A stretch of 64,000 nt of DNA from JAHBNG01 sp039028975 (GTDB taxonomy: Bacteria; Chloroflexota; Anaerolineae; Caldilineales; Caldilineaceae). Below the pieces are notes generated by a model, which was not told the DNA's origin, ran no database searches, and saw only the letters and a list, made by a program, of their open reading frames with translations. Where the stretch lies: positions 13,851-77,850 of the forward strand of contig JBCCHB010000076.1 in assembly GCA_039028975.1 (NCBI GenBank), in the 5' to 3' direction. Shown in pieces: positions 8,959 to 16,331 of this stretch (within the stretch, counting starts at the first letter, position 1; each line of letters opens with the position of its first letter). The position numbers and the translations under genes are program-made.

Positions 8959-9357
8959 ATGACAAACAACGTAGAAACCTCTACGCCGCCCAATACACCT
9001 GAGCCGATTGGTCCATATAACCACATTGCCAAAGTGGGCCACTTTATCAGCATTGGCGGAACGGCTGGCGTCAACCCAACCACGGGTCAACTAGCTGGTG
9101 ATGATGTCTATGCCCAAACCATGCAAATTCTTGAGTCATTTAGTGTCATGTTAGACTCTGTGGGATCGGATTTGGCACATGTATTGCACATCAACATCTT
9201 TTTGGATCAAATGAGCGATTTTGAGGAGATGAATCGGGCCTATGTTGAGAAAATGGGTGACCACCGACCCGCGCGAACTGTAATCGGTGTGAATGAACTG
9301 CCAAAACCGGGTGTTCTGCTTACCATGAATTTGACCGCGGTGACAAAAGGGGAGTAA
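8959..9357 (+). CDS. RidA/YjgF family enamine/imine deaminase
   Basis: 132 residues, normal for the trimeric Rid family, which hydrolyses reactive enamine/imine intermediates made by PLP enzymes such as threonine dehydratase. Seen: PEPIGPYNHIAKVG (substrate loop), GTAGVNPTTGQLAG, and RPARTVIGVNELPKPG with the conserved Arg. AAGGAG lies six bases before the ATG. The nearby ilvA (11150) makes exactly the 2-aminoacrylate/2-aminocrotonate intermediates that RidA removes, so a shared purpose is plausible. Confidence 0.93.
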   Translation: MTNNVETSTPPNTPEPIGPYNHIAKVGHFISIGGTAGVNPTTGQLAGDDVYAQTMQILESFSVMLDSVGSDLAHVLHINIFLDQMSDFEEMNRAYVEKMGDHRPARTVIGVNELPKPGVLLTMNLTAVTKGE

Positions 9358-9366
9358 TGGGCGGAG

Positions 9367-9891
9367 ATGGACACAGACACGGGCACTCTGTATCAAACCG
9401 AACGGCTGACCGTGCGCAGGCTGACCGCTGATGATTTCGATGCCATGTACACAGTCTATAGTGATGTGGAAGCCATGCGCTGGGTAGATGATGGCCAGCC
9501 CATCAGCCGGGAGGAATGTGCTATGTGGATTGAGGTGACTCAGAGCAATTATGCCAATTACGGCTACGGCATGTCTGCCATCGAGCTACGTTTAAGTGGC
9601 TTGGTGATTGGCTTCTGTGGACTGGTCCATCCTGGCGGCCAAGAGAAGGCCGAGATCAAATATGCTTTTCTACGGGAATTTTGGGGGCAAGGGCTGGCAA
9701 CCGAAATGGCCAAAGGTATGCTCGAGTACGGTCAGCGGACGTTTGGCTTGAGTGAGGTTATTGCGACCATCGCTCCAGACCACGTGGCTTCTCAAAGGGT
9801 GATGTTGAAGGTAGGTATGAAACATGTGGAGACGCTGCATAACGATGATGGGTCGTTGACTAACCTATTTGTCTGGACAAGAAGACGATGA
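9367..9891 (+). CDS. GNAT-family N-acetyltransferase (RimJ/RimL-like)
   Basis: 174 residues. N-terminal TERLTVRRLTADDFDAMY is typical of the RimJ/RimL branch; the acetyl-CoA-binding segment is EFWGQGLATEMAKGML (about 104-119), followed by VIATIAPDHVASQRVMLKVGM. Nine bases after ridA and overlapping the next gene by four, so part of the same transcript. Acceptor unknown (protein N-terminus, small amine or antibiotic). Confidence 0.9.
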   Translation: MDTDTGTLYQTERLTVRRLTADDFDAMYTVYSDVEAMRWVDDGQPISREECAMWIEVTQSNYANYGYGMSAIELRLSGLVIGFCGLVHPGGQEKAEIKYAFLREFWGQGLATEMAKGMLEYGQRTFGLSEVIATIAPDHVASQRVMLKVGMKHVETLHNDDGSLTNLFVWTRRR

Positions 9892-10304
9892 TTGCAAAAG
9901 AGTTAATCGAGGCATACTACGCTACCGAGTATAGGGTGCAGCTTCCCACAGGAACCATTGGGTTCCGAGCAGACGAACCAACGTCCGGACTGAACGAATT
10001 TGCCGCCAGTCGAGGCGCAACCTCCTGGGCATTTATCACTGCCTACAATCCATACTCTCAACTTCTGCCTCTACAAGAGAATGAGAATCGCCAAAATCTC
10101 CTAAAGGATGTGTTGTCTATGTCTGGATATGAGTTTTATGCGGGCGAGGGAGTTGGCGATAGCACTGAATGGCCACCCGAGCCGTCGTTGTTTATTCTAG
10201 GTTTGTCTTGCCAGAAGGCCATGGCCTTAGGTATGGTCTTTGAACAGAATGCCCTGATTTTCTGTGAAGCGACTGGAAAGCCTGAGATACTCTTTTGTGA
10301 ATAA
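9888..10304 (+). CDS. DUF3293 domain protein
   Basis: 138 residues matching DUF3293: starts LIEAYYATEYRVQLP, then WAFITAYNPYSQLL with NENRQNLL, an aromatic middle (GYEFYAGEGVGDSTEWPPEPS) and the ending GMVFEQNALIFCE. The molecular function of the family is not established. Overlaps the acetyltransferase gene by four bases (ATGA). Confidence 0.8.
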   Translation: MIAKELIEAYYATEYRVQLPTGTIGFRADEPTSGLNEFAASRGATSWAFITAYNPYSQLLPLQENENRQNLLKDVLSMSGYEFYAGEGVGDSTEWPPEPSLFILGLSCQKAMALGMVFEQNALIFCEATGKPEILFCE

Positions 10305-10430
10305 GCCAATCGGGGGCGCTGCCGTAGCTTAAAAATAGCCGATTCATTCGGGTTCATTTATACTCACCTGATTGCAATATCAACGGATCTTATGACAAAC
10401 GCCCAAATACCCAATCACACATAACAGATT

Positions 10431-11138
10431 ATGACTCAAATTAAAGCACTCTTTTTCGATGTTGGCGGCACTATCTTTGACTGGAAAAACACGGCCAAGC
10501 GCCAAATTACCCAGCTATCTACTAAAAAGAATCTACCGATCGATGCAGATGCCTTTGCCAATGAGTGGCGGCGAGAGATGTTTAAAGCCCGGGCCGAAGT
10601 AGCCCACGGTAACCTACCCTGGATGAGCGCTGATGGAATGCACCTTGCAGCGCTTGAGTCCATGCGAGAGCGATATCCGTTGCTCAATGAGATCGATGAT
10701 CTGATGAGCCTTGTTCATGACACTTGGCACCAATTGGATGCGTTTGAAGGCGCAGCCGAATCAATCAACCAACTGCGTACCAAATATACAGTCGTCGTTC
10801 TGACTATTCTTAGTTGGCAAAGTATTGTGAGCAGCTCCAAATTAGCTGGTGTTCAATGGGATGGCATTCTTTCCTGTGAGTTCTTAGGCTACTACAAACC
10901 TTCTCGCCAAGCTTACCTTAAAGGTATTGGTCTGTTGGGACTTACGCCAGACGAGTCTATGATGGTGGCGGCCCACGAAACCGATCTGGCCGCCGCTCAA
11001 TCAGCTGGTTTGCACGCAGCTTACGTTGGTGTTCCAGAAGAGGATATTGTCTTTGCCGGGAGTACACAGCAGCCCACCTACGCCTTCGATTATACGGCCG
11101 TGGACTTTCCTGATTTGTGCCGCCAACTGGGGGTATAG
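10431..11138 (+). CDS. HAD-family hydrolase, haloacid dehalogenase-like
   Basis: 235 residues. Motif I is FFDVGGTIFDW with the nucleophile Asp but Gly instead of the second Asp, the pattern seen in type II 2-haloacid dehalogenases rather than in phosphatases. Motif II is VLTIL; the Lys is in LGYYKPSRQAY; motif IV region is MVAAHETDLAAAQSAG. Dehalogenase, phosphonatase-like or other activity cannot be separated by eye. A GTG that could start the next gene overlaps its end, but the chosen start of ilvA does not. Confidence 0.82.
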   Translation: MTQIKALFFDVGGTIFDWKNTAKRQITQLSTKKNLPIDADAFANEWRREMFKARAEVAHGNLPWMSADGMHLAALESMRERYPLLNEIDDLMSLVHDTWHQLDAFEGAAESINQLRTKYTVVVLTILSWQSIVSSSKLAGVQWDGILSCEFLGYYKPSRQAYLKGIGLLGLTPDESMMVAAHETDLAAAQSAGLHAAYVGVPEEDIVFAGSTQQPTYAFDYTAVDFPDLCRQLGV

Positions 11139-11149
11139 CGCATTCCATT

Positions 11150-12397
11150 ATGATAGACGTATCTGTCCAGCAGATCGAGCGCGCCGCCCAACTTCTGGAG
11201 GACGTTGCCCTCCAGACACCTCTTCAGTACAACCGTCGCCTCTCCAAAAAGTATCAGGCAGAAATTTACCTTAAACGGGAAGATCTGCAAGAGGTGCGCT
11301 CGTTCAAAATCCGCGGGGCTTACAACAAGATGAGTTCCCTCACGGCTGATGAGCGGCAGCGTACTGTTGTCTGTGCGAGCGCGGGTAACCATGCTCAGGG
11401 GGTTGCCTACTGCTGCGCAATGCTCCAGATCGAAGGCGTTATCTACATGCCTGTTACCACACCGACCCAGAAGATTAATAAAGTCGAGGGCTTTGGGGAT
11501 GGCTATGCTGAGATCCGGCTGGTAGGGGACACCTTTGATGCGGCCAATGAGGCAGCACATACATACTGCGAAAGCCAAAGAGCAATCTTTGTTCATCCCT
11601 TTGACGATGCCTTGGTGATTGCCGGGCAGGGAACAGTGGGCAAAGAGATCTACGATGCATTGGATGGGAAGGTAGATATTGTCTGTTCATGTGTTGGAGG
11701 CGGTGGGTTAATATCAGGCATCTCGACCTATTTGAAAGGAAAAGATCCCGAGATTCGGATTTTGGGTGCTGAACCCGAGGGGGCGGCTTCCATGAAAGCG
11801 GCCCGTCAGCAGGGGCGAGTCGTTTCCCTAAAGGAGATCGATCCCTTTGTGGATGGCGCTGCTGTGGCGACTGTGGGCCACCTAACGTTTCAGATCGCCC
11901 AGCAGCTAGTCGATCAAGTTTATTCAGTACCCGAAGGCAAAATATGTACGGAGATGGTTGATCTCTATCAAAATGAGGGGTTGGTCATCGAGCCGGCTGG
12001 CGTGCTCAGCATCGCTATCCTAGATGAATTTGCCCACTTCATCCAAGGGAAGACGGTTGTCTGCTTAGTCAGCGGCGGCAACAATGACATCCTGCGTTAT
12101 CCAGAGATTATGGAGCGCAGCTTGCTCTACCAAGGACGTAAACATTACTTTCTCATCGAATTCGCGCAAAAGCCGGGTCAGTTAAAAACCCTAGTCACAG
12201 AGGTGCTTGGCCCAAATGACGACATTGTGCGCTTTGAATATATCAAGAAGACAAACGCCGAAAAGGGACCAGCTTTTGTGGGCATTGAACTAACCACCCG
12301 AGATGATTTGGCCCCTCTGCTTGCACGCTTTGCCAACTCCGGGTTAAGTTATCAGAAGATTGAAAGCGATGATCTGCTCTATGGGTATTTGGTATAG
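11150..12397 (+). CDS. ilvA: Threonine ammonia-lyase (threonine dehydratase), biosynthetic, single regulatory domain
   Basis: PLP enzyme turning threonine into 2-oxobutanoate and ammonia, first step of isoleucine synthesis. 415 residues. PLP Lys in SFKIRGAYNKM (about 54-64), Ser/Gly loop SAGNHAQGVAY, phosphate loop CVGGGGLISG. The C-terminal 80 residues (FLIEFAQKPGQLKTLV ... YQKIESDDLLYGYLV) form one ACT-like domain, as in the shorter Bacillus/Corynebacterium type, which senses isoleucine. ATG at 11150 chosen because it gives the family-normal N-terminus (MIDVSVQQIERAAQLL); a GTG at 11117 would add 11 residues and overlap the upstream gene. Confidence 0.93.
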   Translation: MIDVSVQQIERAAQLLEDVALQTPLQYNRRLSKKYQAEIYLKREDLQEVRSFKIRGAYNKMSSLTADERQRTVVCASAGNHAQGVAYCCAMLQIEGVIYMPVTTPTQKINKVEGFGDGYAEIRLVGDTFDAANEAAHTYCESQRAIFVHPFDDALVIAGQGTVGKEIYDALDGKVDIVCSCVGGGGLISGISTYLKGKDPEIRILGAEPEGAASMKAARQQGRVVSLKEIDPFVDGAAVATVGHLTFQIAQQLVDQVYSVPEGKICTEMVDLYQNEGLVIEPAGVLSIAILDEFAHFIQGKTVVCLVSGGNNDILRYPEIMERSLLYQGRKHYFLIEFAQKPGQLKTLVTEVLGPNDDIVRFEYIKKTNAEKGPAFVGIELTTRDDLAPLLARFANSGLSYQKIESDDLLYGYLV

Positions 12398-12428
12398 CAG
12401 GCTTCTTCTTTCACAAATATAGATATCC

Positions 12429-12489
12429 AGAAAAAGATTTTCCAGTTGTCCCCTGAGCTTGTCGAAGGGCGGCTGGAAAATCTTTTTCT
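12429..12489. terminator. Bidirectional terminator hairpin between convergent genes
   Basis: Perfect 17-base inverted arms (12429-12445 AGAAAAAGATTTTCCAG; 12473-12489 its complement) with A/T-rich outer ends acting as a U-tract on both strands. The loop holds CCCTGAGCTTGTCGAAGGG, a motif found in intergenic regions of many unrelated bacteria. Placed between the 3' ends of ilvA and the peroxiredoxin gene. Confidence 0.85.
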
Positions 12490-12504
12490 TAAAGACTATA
12501 GCAA

Positions 12505-12969
12505 TCAGAAGATCAGGCTCTCGCAAAAGCCCTTGACCTCCTCTGCATGATCCTGAAATTGCACATTCTCCCAGATCTTCTCCATCTTGCCGTCTGGATC
12601 AATAATCACGGTGGTTCGGGTGGCTCCCATATATTTCTTCCCCTCCCTCTCCTTCTCTTCCCAGATTCCCAGGGCCTCTAACAGCTTTTTCTCTGGATCC
12701 GCCAGCAGTGGGTAGTTTAACCCATGCTTCTCTGCAAATGCTTTGTGAGAATCAATATCGTCGGGGCTGAGTCCATATACTTGGATACCCATGCTCTTAA
12801 ATTGAGGAATTCGATCACGGAATTCCGTTGCTTCGACCGTTCAGCCATAGGTATCGTCTTTGGGGTAGACAAAAATGACATAGCGAGTACCAAGAAGATC
12901 CTTGGAAGAGACCTGGCCTGCCGTGTCGGACATAAGTGAGAATTCGGGAATTGGTTCTCCGATTTTCAT
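12505..12969 (-). CDS. Bcp-type peroxiredoxin, probable selenoprotein (in-frame TGA at catalytic site)
   Basis: Thiol peroxidase of the Bcp/PrxQ family, 154 residues if the TGA at 12841-12843 is read through. Residues 35-42 are YPKDDTYG; codon 43 is TGA; the frame then continues TVEATEFRDRIPQF. In the family this site reads YPKDxTxGCTxE, so TGA stands exactly where the peroxidatic Cys belongs. The Bcp resolving Cys five residues on is Thr48, so it would act as a one-site enzyme. The rest is intact: GLSPDDIDSHKAFAEKHGLNYPLLAD and the conserved Arg in ATRTTVIIDPDGK. A SECIS-like hairpin follows the TGA. Start at 12969 chosen for family length and AAGGA eight bases upstream. Alternatives are a fresh nonsense mutation or a base error. 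The selenocysteine machinery is not in this window. Confidence 0.85.
12806..12826 (-). promoter_or_regulatory. Candidate bacterial SECIS hairpin
   Basis: On the coding strand, 14 bases after the TGA, GGAATTC (12826-12820) pairs perfectly with GAATTCC (12812-12806) around the 7-base loop CGTGATC. The loop begins 21 bases after the TGA and has a G among its first two bases. From memory, bacterial SECIS elements have the apical loop about 16-37 bases after TGA with a G in the first two loop positions, so the geometry fits. ACGGAATTCCGT is also a perfect palindrome and could give a competing fold. Confidence 0.6.
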
Positions 12970-12980
12970 TGTGGATTCCT

Positions 12981-13095
12981 TATACTTCGCCAGAAAAGTC
13001 TTGTCCCGATTCTTGACCAATCTCATTCTAAGAATTTCTGAGAAAGGAGGACATCCCCATCTTCACGGGGACAAGCTTTTTCTGGCCATCTATAG
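12981..13095. repeat. Repeat family B, copy 1, leader of the peroxiredoxin gene
   Basis: Left end TATACTTCGCCAGAAAAGTC followed by TTGTC; right end TTTTTCTGGCCATCTATAGA. Arms CCAGAAAAG and CTTTTTCTGG are inverted. Compared with the other copies it has an extra module at 13053-13077 that can form its own hairpin (TCCCC/GGGGA). The repeat ends 11 bases before the peroxiredoxin ATG and occupies its whole visible 5' leader. Confidence 0.8.
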
Positions 13096-13108
13096 ATGTT
13101 ATTTAGAG

Positions 13109-13942
13109 TTAGCCCTTTACTGCGCCCGCGGCCAATCCTTCTACAACAAAGCGCTGCCCTACGTAGTATAAAACCATGACGGGTATCGCCGCTGCCGCTG
13201 CCGCTGCCATAATCAATCCCCAGCGGAAAACGTCGCCCGTAATAAGATAGCTGATGGCCACAGGAACTGTCTGCTTGGCGGGCGAAGAGATGAATATTAG
13301 ACCCAATAATAGTTCGTTCCATGCACTAGTGAAGACGAGGATGCCCACAGCCACCAACCCCGGCGCGGTTAGAGGTAACACGATACGAAAGAGGGCCTGT
13401 AAACGCGTTGATCCATCGACCATAGCCTGCTCCTCCAGATCGGCGGGAATGCTGCGGAAGAAACCCATCAACAACCAAGTTCCCAATGGCGTAGAAAAGG
13501 TAAGGTAGACGAAAATAAGCCCTGTATGAGTATTCCCTAGCTGCATTCGATTGATGATAACTGAAAGAGGAATGAAGAGCAATGCCGCGGGCGTCAAATA
13601 GGTAAAAAGGATCAGCTTGCCAATCCAGTCCCGGTAGCGATATTTCAGCCGAATTAAACTATATGCAGCCAAACAGCTTATGAAGACAGAAATCAGGGTC
13701 GCAAGCCCAGCTACAAAGATGCTGTTACGAATATTCGTGAGAAACTCCATCTTCGTAAAGAGATCGACGTAGTTCTTGGTGGTAGCGTTGAGCGGCAGCA
13801 GCGATGGCGTGCGGTAGATATCCTTTGGTAATTTCAGCGAAATACCGAACATGAAGTAGATGGGGAAGAGAATCACGATCGCCAGCAGAACCAGAAGTCC
13901 ATAGAGAAGAATCTTTTGTCGTAGATCAAGTCGCTGTGACAT
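13109..13942 (-). CDS. Carbohydrate ABC transporter permease, MalG type
   Basis: Inner-membrane permease of a CUT1 sugar importer, 277 residues with six hydrophobic segments (first about 13-35). TPSLLPLNATTKNYVDLF before the core, and the EAA loop as DLEEQAMVDGSTRLQALFRIVLP (about 164-186, with Gln in place of the first Ala pair). ATG at 13942 preferred to the TTG one codon earlier because GAGG lies at proper distance. Directly follows the MalF-type gene, whose stop is at 13946-13948. Last gene of its operon; repeat B1 begins 13 bases after its stop. Confidence 0.9.
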   Translation of the reverse strand: MSQRLDLRQKILLYGLLVLLAIVILFPIYFMFGISLKLPKDIYRTPSLLPLNATTKNYVDLFTKMEFLTNIRNSIFVAGLATLISVFISCLAAYSLIRLKYRYRDWIGKLILFTYLTPAALLFIPLSVIINRMQLGNTHTGLIFVYLTFSTPLGTWLLMGFFRSIPADLEEQAMVDGSTRLQALFRIVLPLTAPGLVAVGILVFTSAWNELLLGLIFISSPAKQTVPVAISYLITGDVFRWGLIMAAAAAAAIPVMVLYYVGQRFVVEGLAAGAVKG

Positions 13943-13945
13943 CAA

Positions 13946-14884
13946 TCAATCCTCATTCTGCAGCATTGCGGCTACAATAAAACCCAATATAGCAAAGATC
14001 GGTAGCATAGAAACGGACACTGCTGCTGCTTCACCAATACGTAGATTTTGCATTCCAAAATAGGCCAACACCGGGAACGTCATGGTTGCATCAGATGGCC
14101 CCCCCTGAGTCATGAGCCAGATGTTTTCAAAGCTATTGGTCGTCCAGATGGTTGAGAGCAATACGACCACCAGAACCACATGGCGAATACCTGGTATGGT
14201 CACTGTGCGAAAGCGTTGCCAGGCTGTTGCGCCATCAATGGCTGCAGCCTCATACTGTTCTTGGGGGACATTTTGCAGCGCGGCCAAAAAGGTTATTACC
14301 CAGAAGGGAAAGCCGCGCCAAAAGGTTGCAAAGATAACGCTCGGTTTTGCCCATTCTCTGGAGCTGAGAAAGTCCACATGGGTTTCAACCAATCCAAGGT
14401 TAATTAGGATATAATTGAATGCGCCTCCTTGGGGCGCATATAGCAGTTTCCACGTAATAAAGGCGACAAATGCTGGCATGGCCCACGGTATCAAGATGAG
14501 CCCGCGCCATCCTTGCCGGAAGCGAATCTGCTGGTTAAGCAAAAGAGCGATCCCCATCCCCAAAACCAACTTCATGGTCTGCACCGAGCCGACAATGACA
14601 ATCGTATTCCAGATTGTCGCCTGGAAGCTCGCCTGCCTAGCTAGATAACGATAATTGCCAAAGCCGATAAATTCACCGACGGTGCCTACAGTCCGATTGG
14701 TAAAGCTGATCCAAACCGCAAAGGTAAAGGGATAGAGAACGAGAATCAGCAGACAGATACAGACCGGCGCAACCAGCGCATAGCCAAGCAGCGCCTGACG
14801 CTGGGTAAAGGTAAAGCGCGGTGGCTTGGGGTCGTTCGCCCTTGTAGACGGTATAGAGGTGGAGGCAAGCGATTGTTGGGACAT
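13946..14884 (-). CDS. Carbohydrate ABC transporter permease, MalF type
   Basis: Inner-membrane permease of the same CUT1 importer, about 312 residues. Six membrane segments, first about 32-54 (LLGYALVAPVCICLLILV). The EAA loop is EQYEAAAIDGATAWQRFRTV (about 205-224). The ATG at 14884 (MSQQSLAST) is preferred to 14914 because the 30 upstream bases belong to an imperfect intergenic repeat (CCGACTACTG-like). No clear Shine-Dalgarno. Gene order binding protein, MalF, MalG is the standard one. Confidence 0.88.
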   Translation of the reverse strand: MSQQSLASTSIPSTRANDPKPPRFTFTQRQALLGYALVAPVCICLLILVLYPFTFAVWISFTNRTVGTVGEFIGFGNYRYLARQASFQATIWNTIVIVGSVQTMKLVLGMGIALLLNQQIRFRQGWRGLILIPWAMPAFVAFITWKLLYAPQGGAFNYILINLGLVETHVDFLSSREWAKPSVIFATFWRGFPFWVITFLAALQNVPQEQYEAAAIDGATAWQRFRTVTIPGIRHVVLVVVLLSTIWTTNSFENIWLMTQGGPSDATMTFPVLAYFGMQNLRIGEAAAVSVSMLPIFAILGFIVAAMLQNED

Positions 14885-14957
14885 AATTGGTGGTCGGTAA
14901 TCGGTGGTCAGCACGCACTACCGACTACTGACGTACTGATCACCGACTCACTGTTCA
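14885..14957. repeat. Low-complexity intergenic imperfect repeat
   Basis: Short stretch made of repeats of GGTGGTCGGTAATCGG and its complement-like CACTACCGACTACTGA, giving self-complementary arms. Lies between the binding protein and permease genes, as does similar sequence at 1384-1460 in the first sugar operon. May form an mRNA hairpin that raises the yield of the upstream binding protein relative to the permeases (inference). Confidence 0.5.
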
Positions 14958-16289
14958 CTACTGATACTTATCGTAAATTTCCTGGCACGATGCCTGAGCT
15001 TCGGCAACGGCTTCGTCAATGCTCATGCCGTCAACAGCAACCCGTAGAACCATTTTGGGTGTGATAAAGCTGTTCTGGTATTCGCCATAAGCAGTGTTTT
15101 CTACATCAGGCCAGGCACCGGGCGTACCGGTTTTGGCCAACTCGGTTAAGCCAGCGTGGACAGGGCTTTCGTTGAAGATCTCGAAGTCGAGCTGATTTTC
15201 CAGCACGGCACCGTAGATAGCAAAGCGGTAGTATTCAGAGAGGAACCCAGGATCCATCAGATACTCAACCAACTCTTTGGCGAGTTCCTCTTTGTCCCCT
15301 GCTGTAACCACACGGAAATTCGTCTGCGCCGGTGACACATGTAGCTTAGGACCAGCCGGGAAGGGTGAATATTGAGTCATCTCCCCAAGCTCTGGATCAT
15401 TCTCACGCATATAGACATAGACGCTGCCAGGGTTGGCGATAAAGACACATTGGGCTGATTGGTAACAGGTATTGTCGCCTGCACCATCCCACGTAGCAAC
15501 GCCAGGTGGGAAAACATCATCCGTGTATAAAGGCGTAATCCATTCCAAAAACTCGCGGGTTTCTGCGCTATCGATAGTACAGCTCTTGCCTTCATCATCA
15601 GCAATACGGCCACCAAAGGATTGGAGCATACTGGTAGTCATATTGGCATCACCTACGTTAGAGAGTGCAAAGCCCATGCCATAATTATTAGGCGGATCTT
15701 GGGCTGCGGCAGCCATTTCAGAGAGTTCCAACCACGTTGCCGGGGCTTCGGTAAAGCCGGCTGGTTCCAACAGATCCATACGACGATAAAGTACATTTCC
15801 ACCATTGCCGTAAGGGATACCGTAAATTGTGCCACCAAAGTCGGCAACCTGAGCATTGACGCTGGGGACACTGAGCCAACCGCCTTGATCATTGCCAACC
15901 TTCTCAAAGAGATCATCCAGCGGAACAAGCAGTTCACGTTGTACCAACTGGAGGGCTAACCCTGTACGGACATCAACGGCATCAGGCAACGTTCCTGCTT
16001 CAATGGCGGCAGAGACCTTCTGTACCATCTCGTTCTGGTTGATAACAACTGCTTCGACTGGAATGCCCTTCTCTTCACCAAACTGGTTAATACGGTCAAT
16101 CACAAGCTGATTGCCGGGATCCGAGAAAGTCAGGCCGACCCAATACGTAAGGGGATCCGATTCATCAACGGCAGGTGCGGCAGCATCACCACTCGATGTA
16201 TCCGCGGCTGGTGCTGACTCACCGGAGGGAGCACACGCAGCGGCCACAAGCATCAACATCATGAATAAAGCCAAAAGGGGGTTACGCAT
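14958..16289 (-). CDS. Extracellular sugar-binding lipoprotein of ABC transporter (solute-binding family 1)
   Basis: 443 residues with a lipoprotein signal peptide MRNPLLALFMMLMLVAAAC (Cys19) and then a Ser/Ala/Asp-rich linker. The mature part shows LTYWVGLTFSDPGN, IPYGNGGNVLYRRMDLL and GFALSNVGDANMTT, typical of CUT1 binding proteins. AAGGAG lies seven bases before the start. It is followed by its MalF and MalG permease genes and preceded, 42 bases upstream, by a second binding protein of a different type (16332). Confidence 0.9.
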   Translation of the reverse strand: MRNPLLALFMMLMLVAAACAPSGESAPAADTSSGDAAAPAVDESDPLTYWVGLTFSDPGNQLVIDRINQFGEEKGIPVEAVVINQNEMVQKVSAAIEAGTLPDAVDVRTGLALQLVQRELLVPLDDLFEKVGNDQGGWLSVPSVNAQVADFGGTIYGIPYGNGGNVLYRRMDLLEPAGFTEAPATWLELSEMAAAAQDPPNNYGMGFALSNVGDANMTTSMLQSFGGRIADDEGKSCTIDSAETREFLEWITPLYTDDVFPPGVATWDGAGDNTCYQSAQCVFIANPGSVYVYMRENDPELGEMTQYSPFPAGPKLHVSPAQTNFRVVTAGDKEELAKELVEYLMDPGFLSEYYRFAIYGAVLENQLDFEIFNESPVHAGLTELAKTGTPGAWPDVENTAYGEYQNSFITPKMVLRVAVDGMSIDEAVAEAQASCQEIYDKYQ

Positions 16290-16331
16290 AGTTTTCTCCT
16301 TTGTTTTCGTTTGGACGAGGACCTTAGTACA

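Noticed and set aside
11117..11149. GTG start extending ilvA by 11 residues
   Set aside because: It overlaps the HAD gene and adds residues not typical of IlvA; the ATG at 11150 gives the family start.
12446..12472. CCCTGAGCTTGTCGAAGGG motif as a specific regulatory site
   Set aside because: The motif occurs in intergenic hairpins of many unrelated bacteria and here sits in a terminator loop.
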